A stretch of DNA of 54,290 bases from an uncultured Geobacteraceae bacterium (GTDB lineage: Bacteria; Desulfobacterota; Desulfuromonadia; Geobacterales; Pseudopelobacteraceae). A program made the translations under genes and the position numbers. This document shows positions 43,217-50,287 of the stretch, piece by piece (position 1 is the first letter of the stretch; every line of letters starts with the position of its first letter). Under the pieces are notes generated by a model. It was not told the DNA's origin, searched no databases, and saw only the letters and a program-made list of their open reading frames with translations. Location of the stretch: assembly GCA_903845365.1 (NCBI GenBank), contig CAIMXI010000225.1, positions 1-54,290 of the forward strand. The letters are read 5' to 3'.

Positions 43217-43921
43217 ATGCTTCGAGCGTACCTTTTTTTCGCAGCTTTTATCCCTCTGACGCTGATATTTTCAGTCAGCTCTTTTATTTCGACGTTGTTT
43301 GATGCAAGCGGGCGCATTCATGCATCTCATGCCCGTCTCTGGGCACGGTTGATGCTGGCGCTGAACCGGGTCAATGTAACAGTCAGCGGCAGCGAACTTC
43401 TCCCTGAAGGTCCGGTTATCTTTATGAGCAATCATCAGAGCAACTTCGATATACTGGCACTGCTGGCGGCAATGCCGCGCCGATTTTACTGGATCGCCAA
43501 GAAGGAGCTCTTTGAGATTCCGCTGTTCGGCCATTCCATGCGACGCGGCGGCTATATCCCCCTTGACCGGAGCGATGGACGCAAAGCACTGCAGAGCCTT
43601 GATGAGGCTGCAGCCACGATTCGCCAGGGGAAGAGCGTGGTGCTGTTCCCCGAAGGAACACGCACAACGGATGGCAAACTGCTGCCGTTCAAGCGGGGCG
43701 GCTTCGTCCTCGCCCGGAAGGCAGACGTGCCGGTCATTCCTGTCACTATCAACGGCAGCGGTCGGATTAATCCGGCCAACCAGTTCAGGCTGTACAGCGG
43801 GGATATAAGCATAACGATACACCCTCCGGTCGTTTTCCCTTCAGATCTCCGCAGGAGTGAAGCAGAAACCTGGATGATGGAGCATGTACGCAAACAGATT
43901 GACTCAAGCCTGGAGCATTAA
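43217..43921 (+). CDS. 1-acylglycerol-3-phosphate acyltransferase (PlsC-like)
   Basis: 234 residues. One N-terminal membrane segment is followed by the acyltransferase motifs NHQSNFD (HxxxxD type, about 72-78), GGYIPLDR and FPEGTRTTDG. It would acylate lysophosphatidate to phosphatidate at the membrane. It lies 4 nt after the GGQ gene, with AGGAG (GTAGGAGC) just upstream of the ATG, and follows gpsA, consistent with a lipid-synthesis cluster. Confidence 0.92.
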   Translation: MLRAYLFFAAFIPLTLIFSVSSFISTLFDASGRIHASHARLWARLMLALNRVNVTVSGSELLPEGPVIFMSNHQSNFDILALLAAMPRRFYWIAKKELFEIPLFGHSMRRGGYIPLDRSDGRKALQSLDEAAATIRQGKSVVLFPEGTRTTDGKLLPFKRGGFVLARKADVPVIPVTINGSGRINPANQFRLYSGDISITIHPPVVFPSDLRRSEAETWMMEHVRKQIDSSLEH

Positions 43922-43922
43922 A

Positions 43923-44114
43923 ATGACTATCGGCTATCTGTACATTACTCTGGTTATTGCGGGACTGGCCGGCATGATATGGGGCTTTCCGGCGGCGCAT
44001 CGCCTGAAAAAACCTTTTGATATTGGGGCGGCTCTTGTCGTCCTCTGCGGAGTTGTCTCTTTTGCATTTGGAGTTCTTCTCACCTTTATTCCCGGTTTTT
44101 TCCAGGGCAGGTAA
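43923..44114 (+). CDS. Small two-span membrane protein, unknown
   Basis: 63 residues from the ATG at 43923, right after plsC. Two hydrophobic segments (YLYITLVIAGLAGMIWGF, and ALVVLCGVVSFAFGVLLTF) flank a short basic loop (AAHRLKKPFD). Unknown function. Confidence 0.7.
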   Translation: MTIGYLYITLVIAGLAGMIWGFPAAHRLKKPFDIGAALVVLCGVVSFAFGVLLTFIPGFFQGR

Positions 44115-44118
44115 TTTG

Positions 44119-44520
44119 ATGAACGAACAGCTAAAAAACATCATCGCCAACGGCATCGTCATCTGCCTAATCAGCCTGCTTCTGCTTCTTGCAGGAACCT
44201 GGTGGCGCATGAGCAGTCAATTCAGCCGGGGTGAAGAGGCCTACCGCAAAGGTGATTTCACCGGCGCCATTGCCGGATACGAATCCGCCCTGCACATGTA
44301 TATCCCGTATCACCCGACCATTGAAAAGGCAGCGGAAAAGTTATGGCAGATCGGCGAAACAAATGAGCATCTTGGAGATGTGAACCGCGCCCTGATTGCG
44401 TATCGTTCCCTGCGGAGTTCGTTCTATGCCGACCACTGGCTGATGACACCCGGTATGGAGTGGATCGAAAAATGCGACAAAAAGATTGCCGCGCTGATAC
44501 CTTTGCAACATGAGAGATAA
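44119..44520 (+). CDS. Membrane-anchored TPR-like protein
   Basis: 133 residues from the ATG at 44119. Residues about 8-28 form a membrane span (IANGIVICLISLLLLLAG). Residues about 38-120 are two TPR-like repeats (GEEAYRKGDFTGAIAGYESAL, LWQIGETNEHLGDVNRALIAY). The stop is next to the RNase J start. It may scaffold an envelope process; nothing more can be read. Confidence 0.75.
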   Translation: MNEQLKNIIANGIVICLISLLLLLAGTWWRMSSQFSRGEEAYRKGDFTGAIAGYESALHMYIPYHPTIEKAAEKLWQIGETNEHLGDVNRALIAYRSLRSSFYADHWLMTPGMEWIEKCDKKIAALIPLQHER

Positions 44521-44521
44521 T

Positions 44522-46198
44522 ATGATGGATAGAGCAGAGTCACATTCGGCACTGCAGATTGTCGCCCTTGGCGGCCTTGGCGAAATCGGCATGAACATGA
44601 TGGCCTACCGGTACGGCGACGATATCATAATCGTTGATTGCGGCCTGATGTTTCCCACCCCCGAAATGCTCGGAATCGACTATGTCATCCCGGACATCAC
44701 CTGGCTGCGGGAGCGTTCGGAACAGGTGAGGGCTATCTGTCTCACGCATGGTCACGAAGACCACATCGGCGCCCTCCCTTTTGTGTTGCAGGAACTCAAC
44801 GTTCCGGTCTACGGCACAGCCCTGACACTTGGCCTCGTTACCGCAAAACTTGAAGAGTACAAACTTGACGGTGCCGTTGAACTGATAACCGTGGTTCCTC
44901 GTAAAACCTTGGAAATAGGATCTTTTCAGGTCGAGTTCCTGCGGGTGGCCCACTCTATCGTGGATGGCTGTGCCCTGGCGATTTCCTGCCCGGAAGGGGT
45001 CGTCATTCACACCGGTGATTTCAAGATCGATCACACTCCGGTTGACGGTCAACTGACCGATCTGGCCTCACTGTCGCGCTACGGCGAAGCGGGGGTTCTG
45101 GCGCTGCTGTCCGATTCCACCAACGTAGAGCGCGAAGGATACACACTCTCGGAAAAATATGTCGGAGAGGCGTTTAATGATATCTTCCCGAAATGCACGG
45201 GGCGTATCATTGTAGCCGCGTTCTCCAGCAGTATTCACCGCGTACAGCAGGTCGCCGATGTTGCAGCGCGCTGCGGCCGCAAGATCCTGCTGAATGGCCG
45301 TTCGATGCTGAAAAATGTCCAGATCGCCCGGGATCTCGGTTATCTGACTATTGCCGATGAAGATCTGATGGATTTGAGAGCGCTCCCACACTTGCCGCCG
45401 GAGCAGGTCTGCATCATCTCCACCGGCAGTCAGGGGGAGCCGATGAGCGCCCTGACCCGCATCGCCATGGATGATCACAAACAGATTAAGCTTGAAAAGG
45501 GGGATACCGTCATCCTCTCTTCCCGCGTCATCCCCGGCAATGAGCGAACTATCTCGGAGCTGATCAACCATCTCTACCGACGCGGCGCTGAAGTCTTTCA
45601 TGAACGGGTATCCGAGGTACACGTCTCCGGCCATGCCAGCCAGGAAGAGCTGAAATTGATGCTCAACACCGTCCAGCCGCGCTTCTTCATTCCGATTCAT
45701 GGAGAATACCGTCATCTGGTCAAACATATCGAGCTGGCCCGGAAAGTCGGCATCCCGGAGGAGCGTTGCATCCTGGCGACCAATGGCGAGGTGGTTTCCT
45801 TCTATTCCGATACCGCCGCGATAGTTGAACATATCGAATCAGGCAGGGTTTTTGTCGATGGCAAAGGGGTGGGAGATGTTGGCAGGATGGTGCTGCGAGA
45901 TCGCAAGCATCTCTCGGAAGACGGCATGATTGTCGTTATCATCGGGCTTAACATGAGTACCGGTGCCGTTATTTACGGCCCTGATATTGTCTCACGCGGC
46001 TTTGTTTTCGAAGATGAAAGTCAGGAGTATCTGGAAGATGCCCGCAAGGTGGTGGTGTTTGCGCTGGAAGAAATCAACACCGAAATGCGCTGTGATGCTG
46101 AAGAGGTCAAGACCGCAGTGCGTCAGGCACTGCGGCGTTTCTGCAAAAAAACTATCGAGAGGCGACCGGTAATACTGCCGGTGATTATGGAGATGTAG
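44522..46198 (+). CDS. rnj: Ribonuclease J
   Basis: 558 residues from the ATG at 44522, next to the upstream stop. The metallo-beta-lactamase motif LTHGHEDHIGALPF (HxHxDH) and the beta-CASP block follow (GRSMLKNVQIARDLGYL; STGSQGEPMSALTRIA; HVSGHASQEELKLML; PIHGEYRHL). It is a 5'-3' exo- and endonuclease that processes and degrades RNA in species without RNase E-centred decay, or alongside it. The first upstream codons (MRDN) are overlap and unlikely to be used. Confidence 0.95.
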   Translation: MMDRAESHSALQIVALGGLGEIGMNMMAYRYGDDIIIVDCGLMFPTPEMLGIDYVIPDITWLRERSEQVRAICLTHGHEDHIGALPFVLQELNVPVYGTALTLGLVTAKLEEYKLDGAVELITVVPRKTLEIGSFQVEFLRVAHSIVDGCALAISCPEGVVIHTGDFKIDHTPVDGQLTDLASLSRYGEAGVLALLSDSTNVEREGYTLSEKYVGEAFNDIFPKCTGRIIVAAFSSSIHRVQQVADVAARCGRKILLNGRSMLKNVQIARDLGYLTIADEDLMDLRALPHLPPEQVCIISTGSQGEPMSALTRIAMDDHKQIKLEKGDTVILSSRVIPGNERTISELINHLYRRGAEVFHERVSEVHVSGHASQEELKLMLNTVQPRFFIPIHGEYRHLVKHIELARKVGIPEERCILATNGEVVSFYSDTAAIVEHIESGRVFVDGKGVGDVGRMVLRDRKHLSEDGMIVVIIGLNMSTGAVIYGPDIVSRGFVFEDESQEYLEDARKVVVFALEEINTEMRCDAEEVKTAVRQALRRFCKKTIERRPVILPVIMEM

Positions 46199-46227
46199 TC
46201 AGATTATTTTTCCCGGATGGAGTCTTG

Positions 46228-48351
46228 ATGTCCCTTTCCCTCAACAAGCCGAAACTTGATAATCTCACCAATGAAATATGGAAATCAGCCGAACGTCTAC
46301 GCGGCAAGTTCAAGGCGTATGAATACCAGAGCATCGTGTTGCCGATCATCGTCATTCGGCGCCTGGAGTGCGTGCTGCTGCAGTGGCGCGAACAGAAAAA
46401 AGTAGAAATCCACTCCAAACAGCCGTTGCGCAGTGAGCAGGAGCTTGTTGAGCTGGTAAAGAAACTGGAGCAGAATCCGCAGCAGGCTCCCTTTTCAAAT
46501 CAGTCCGACTGGACGCTGCGCAAGGTTTATGAGGAAGATCAGACGCTGCTTGAAGCGAACTTTCGCGCCTACATCAATGGCTTTTCAAAAAATGTCGATG
46601 ACATCATCGAGCATTTCAACTACCGCGCCACCATCACCCAGATGGTCAAAAACAACCGCCTCGCTCCGATCATAAATCAATACAAAGAGCTTGATCTCGG
46701 CCCGGATAAGCTCTCCAACCTGGAGATGGGCTACATCTACGAAGAGTTGTTACGGCGTTTTTCAGAACAGAGCGGCGAAGAGGCCGGGGAGCATTTCACC
46801 CCTCGCGAGGTAATCCGTCTGATGGTGGAACTGCTGGAGATTCCCATCCCGGACAAGAAGAACATCGCCATTTATGATCCGGCCTGCGGTACCGGTGGCA
46901 TGCTCTCCGTGGCCAAGGAACATCTGTTGGACCGGGCCGCAACCGAGGAGGAAAAGGAGCGGGTTGAGAAATTCGTCACCGTTCACGGCCAGGAGCTTTC
47001 CCCCACCAACTACGCCATCTGCCAGGCCGACCTGTTGATCAAGAGCGACCGGCAGGCCAAGGTTTTTCTCGGCAACTCGCTTATTCCCCACGAAAAAGAG
47101 AGCAAGGAGCCGGGCGATCAGTTGCCTGAAAACACATTTCATTTCGACTTCATGCTCAGTAATCCCCCTTTCGGCGTCACCTGGGGTGGTAAGGACGGCT
47201 ACGAAGCCGAAGCGAAGAAACTGGTGAAAACCCGTTACAAGGCCGGTATGCCTCGCTCCAACGATGGCGCGCTGCTCTTTCTGCAAACCATGCTGGCCAA
47301 GATGCAGCCACCGGAAAAAGGGGGCAGCCGCATTGCCATTATCTTCAACGGTTCGCCGCTCAGTAATGGTGACTGTGGTTCGGGTGAGAGCGAAATCCGC
47401 CGTTGGATTCTGGAAAACGACTGGCTCGATGCCATCGTCATGCTGCCGGACCAGCTCTTTTATAATACCGGCATTTTTACCTACATCTGGCTGCTGGGTA
47501 ACGCAAAACCGGAAAGCCACAAAGGCAGGGTGATGCTGATTGACGCCCGCAAACAGTTTGAAAAGGAGCCGAAATCTTTCGGCAACAAGCGCAACCGGAT
47601 CACCGACACTCACCGGGGCTGGATTGAAGAGCGGTATCGGGAAGGCTGGAGAAGCGGCTATACGGATGATGATGTGAAACTGTTCAAGACCAGTGACTTT
47701 GCCTTTCACAAAGTGAGCGTTGTTTTCTGGCAGAGCGACGAGCATGACAAGCCCGCCATAGTCACAGAACCGTATGACAAAAGTTTTACTGCGGCTAACA
47801 TCTCAAAAGAACAGGCGTTTTATGACAGTGATCTGAAGTTTGTTGTTAGGCTTGCGGCACCTTCCCCCTCACCCCAGCCCTCTCCCGCCAGAGGAGAGGG
47901 AGCGAAAAACGTTCCCCCGCCCTTGACGGGAGGGGGCCAGGGGGTGGGTGAAGCTGCCACCGTCACCATTATTCTTAAACCAGCCGACAGCTTTTCCAAA
48001 TTTTTCGATAAAGCCATCAAGAAGGCTTTCCCATCGGCACCTGCCGACGCAAAGGAATTCAAAGAGTTCGTAAAAAACCTCATTATCGAGGAAGTCACTT
48101 GGACTCATCGCCATTATGTCAAGGATGACGAATACATCCCGCATGGTGAAAATATCGAGGAATTTTTGAAGCGGGAAATCGGCAAGCCGATTATCCGCTG
48201 GGCTGACAGCCCGCAACTCGGTTATGAGATTTTGCCGAATAAATATTTCTATCGCTATCAACCGCCGACACCGGCGAAAGAGCTGCTGGCGGAGTTCTGG
48301 CGGTTGGAGAAGGAAGCAGAGAAGATGTTGAAGCGGCTGGCGAACGTATGA
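46228..48351 (+). CDS. hsdM: Type I restriction-modification methyltransferase subunit HsdM
   Basis: 707 residues. An N-terminal helical domain (LTNEIWKSAERLRGKFKAYE) precedes the N6-adenine methyltransferase with motif I DPACGTGGM (from Asp217) and motif IV NPPF (from about 312). It methylates the target and forms the M2S complex. It is larger than usual partly because of an in-frame insertion at residues about 545-577, encoded by a G/C-rich palindromic repeat. GGAG precedes the ATG. It starts 29 nt after rnj, so it may share that transcript or have its own promoter. It overlaps hsdS by 4 nt. Confidence 0.95.
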   Translation: MSLSLNKPKLDNLTNEIWKSAERLRGKFKAYEYQSIVLPIIVIRRLECVLLQWREQKKVEIHSKQPLRSEQELVELVKKLEQNPQQAPFSNQSDWTLRKVYEEDQTLLEANFRAYINGFSKNVDDIIEHFNYRATITQMVKNNRLAPIINQYKELDLGPDKLSNLEMGYIYEELLRRFSEQSGEEAGEHFTPREVIRLMVELLEIPIPDKKNIAIYDPACGTGGMLSVAKEHLLDRAATEEEKERVEKFVTVHGQELSPTNYAICQADLLIKSDRQAKVFLGNSLIPHEKESKEPGDQLPENTFHFDFMLSNPPFGVTWGGKDGYEAEAKKLVKTRYKAGMPRSNDGALLFLQTMLAKMQPPEKGGSRIAIIFNGSPLSNGDCGSGESEIRRWILENDWLDAIVMLPDQLFYNTGIFTYIWLLGNAKPESHKGRVMLIDARKQFEKEPKSFGNKRNRITDTHRGWIEERYREGWRSGYTDDDVKLFKTSDFAFHKVSVVFWQSDEHDKPAIVTEPYDKSFTAANISKEQAFYDSDLKFVVRLAAPSPSPQPSPARGEGAKNVPPPLTGGGQGVGEAATVTIILKPADSFSKFFDKAIKKAFPSAPADAKEFKEFVKNLIIEEVTWTHRHYVKDDEYIPHGENIEEFLKREIGKPIIRWADSPQLGYEILPNKYFYRYQPPTPAKELLAEFWRLEKEAEKMLKRLANV
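47860..47957. repeat. In-frame palindromic repeat inserted in hsdM
   Basis: A C-rich half (CTCACCCCAGCCCTCTCCCG) is mirrored by a G-rich half (GAGGAGAGGGAGCG and GGGAGGGGGCCAGGGGGTGG). This CCCTCACCCC...CCCTCTCCC / GGAGAGGG pattern is seen as intergenic palindromes in many bacterial genomes. Here it reads in frame as a Pro/Ser/Gly-rich stretch and does not break the gene. Confidence 0.8.
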
Positions 48352-49658
48352 ATTCTGAATGGAAAGCGAAAACGCTAAAGCGTGTAGGAGCCTTAAAAGG
48401 TGGCAGTGGCTTTCCTCTTGACGAACAGGGCTTCTCAGTAGATGAAATGGAACTTCCATTTTATAAAGTGAAGGACCTCGCTACTCCCAAGTATCTTAGG
48501 GAAACAGACAATTACGTATCTTACGAAACGGCTCAGAAACTTGGAGCTTCAATATTTCGTGCAGGAACAATAGTCTTTGCGAAAGTTGGTGCTGCATTAC
48601 TTCTTAACCGGTTTCGTCAACTGTTCTGTGATGGTTGCATTGACAACAATATGATGGCTTTGGAGTTGGAGCAAACTCACTCAAAAGATTTTTTTCTTCA
48701 CTTACTGAATACGCTCGACCTTTCGCAAAATTTTAATCAAGGCCCCGTCCCTTCAGTTAATACAAGGCAAATAGGCGAAATCAAGGTTGTTGTTCCTCCA
48801 CTTGTCGATCAAAATCTCATTGCTGCTTATCTGGATGCCAGTTGCGATGTGCTGAATACAGCGTTAGCGGCAAAACGCCGCCAACTTCAAATGCTAGATG
48901 AGCTACGCAAAGACGTCATCCAGCAAGTCGTAACCCGTGGCCTTGACCAGCAACCGGAACTCCGAAAAACCGGCAACGCCTGGATGGAGGAAGTATCGCT
49001 CGGATGGGATCTGGTCTGCCTCAAGCGAGTATCCGAGCTTCAAGGGGGACTGACACTCGGCAAGACATACAGCGGCCCGCTTGTTGAACGCCCCTATCTG
49101 CGGGTGGCCAACGTCCAGGACGGTCATCTCGACCTAAATGATGTCACACTTATTGAAGTACCTGCCGAAGTGGCCAAGCGGGTGGAACTTCGGGTGGATG
49201 ACGTGCTCATGACCGAAGGCGGTGATCTGGATAAATTGGCCCGTGGTTTCTTGTGGAATGGAGAGATTCCCAACTGCCTGCATCAAAACCATATCTTCGC
49301 AGTACGCTGTTTCCACCACAAACTGCTGCCAAAGTTCCTGACCTATCTGACGGCATCCCGTTATGGACGGGACTACTTTGAAGCCACCGGTAAAAAAACA
49401 ACCAACCTGGCTTCGACGAATGCTACAAAAGTAGGTGCATTCCCGCTGCCGCTTCCATCAGTACATGAGCAAGCACGGCTTGTCGAATATCTTGAAGATC
49501 AACTGGAAAGCCTTCGTACTCTCCAGAATAATCTGCAAACCCAAATCTCCACCCTCCTCGCCTACCGTAAATCCCTCATCCACGAATGCGTGACCGGTCA
49601 GCGGCGGATAACGGAGGGAGATGTAACGCTGGGAAAAACATTGATTTCCCCGAAATAA
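48348..49658 (+). CDS. hsdS: Type I specificity subunit HsdS
   Basis: 436 residues with two target-recognition domains (starting about residues 5 and 222), each followed by a conserved coiled-coil spacer (QNLIAAYLDASCDVLNTALAA; EQARLVEYLEDQLESLRTLQN). The repeated LQMLDELRKDVIQQVVTRGL and LAYRKSLIHECVTGQR tail segments fit HsdS. It selects the DNA target for both methylation and cutting. The ATG overlaps the hsdM stop. Confidence 0.93.
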   Translation: MNSEWKAKTLKRVGALKGGSGFPLDEQGFSVDEMELPFYKVKDLATPKYLRETDNYVSYETAQKLGASIFRAGTIVFAKVGAALLLNRFRQLFCDGCIDNNMMALELEQTHSKDFFLHLLNTLDLSQNFNQGPVPSVNTRQIGEIKVVVPPLVDQNLIAAYLDASCDVLNTALAAKRRQLQMLDELRKDVIQQVVTRGLDQQPELRKTGNAWMEEVSLGWDLVCLKRVSELQGGLTLGKTYSGPLVERPYLRVANVQDGHLDLNDVTLIEVPAEVAKRVELRVDDVLMTEGGDLDKLARGFLWNGEIPNCLHQNHIFAVRCFHHKLLPKFLTYLTASRYGRDYFEATGKKTTNLASTNATKVGAFPLPLPSVHEQARLVEYLEDQLESLRTLQNNLQTQISTLLAYRKSLIHECVTGQRRITEGDVTLGKTLISPK

Positions 49659-49695
49659 GCTCTATAATCAGAGCCATTTTTAGGAGGTGTTACAA

Positions 49696-49947
49696 ATGGA
49701 TACCATCTACGCCGATCTTTCCATCAGCATGTCGGAGTTCAAAAAGAACCCGGCACACGTTCTTCGTTCCGCCGGTGAGAAACCGGTGGCAGTACTGAAT
49801 CACAATAGACCGGCTTTTTATATGGTTACGCCCAAAATCTTTGAAATATTTGTCGAGGCACTTATCGACCGGGACTTGACGGAAATTGTGCGTCATCGGC
49901 TATTACAGAAAGATCAGGCTGTTGAGGTAGACATTGCCAGCATCTGA
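49696..49947 (+). CDS. RelB/Phd-type antitoxin
   Basis: 83 residues from the ATG at 49696, with AGGAGG upstream. The N-terminus (YADLSISMSEFKKNPAHVLR, then GEKPVAVLNHNRPAFYMV) is the Phd/YefM-type DNA-binding fold. It is the first of a two-gene TA module lying between hsdS and hsdR. It would repress its own promoter and neutralise the RelE-like toxin. Confidence 0.85.
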   Translation: MDTIYADLSISMSEFKKNPAHVLRSAGEKPVAVLNHNRPAFYMVTPKIFEIFVEALIDRDLTEIVRHRLLQKDQAVEVDIASI

Positions 49948-50260
49948 TGCCGATACCTCCGTATACCGACTCAAGTTTGTGCCTGACGCGCTGAAAGAAT
50001 GGCAGGAGTTGGATGGCAGCATAAAAGAACCCTTGCGCAAAGCTCTCAAAAAGCGTCTGGATCACCCCCGAGTTCCGGGTTCTCAATTACATGGAGAACT
50101 GCACGACTGTTACAAGATCAAGCTTCGTAAACAGGGCTACCGTCTGGTCTACACGGTTGAAGATAATGTGCTGGTTGTATTGGTTCTGGCAATAGACCGG
50201 CGTGAAGACATGGCCGCGTATCATGCCGCTTTTGCACGGTTGCTGGAGGAAAAACGATGA
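49934..50260 (+). CDS. RelE-type toxin
   Basis: 108 residues from a TTG that overlaps the antitoxin stop by 14 nt; GAGGT lies 5 nt before it. No ATG or GTG is available nearby. RelE fold features are VYRLKFVPDALKEWQELDGS, LHDCYKIKLRKQGYRLVYTV and VLVVLVLAIDRREDMAAY, with Arg residues of the active site present. It should cleave ribosome-bound mRNA. It lies upstream of hsdR, 27 nt away, inside the restriction operon. Confidence 0.87.
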   Translation: MPASDADTSVYRLKFVPDALKEWQELDGSIKEPLRKALKKRLDHPRVPGSQLHGELHDCYKIKLRKQGYRLVYTVEDNVLVVLVLAIDRREDMAAYHAAFARLLEEKR

Positions 50261-50287
50261 CAGAACAAACCGGGACACATTAAAATC

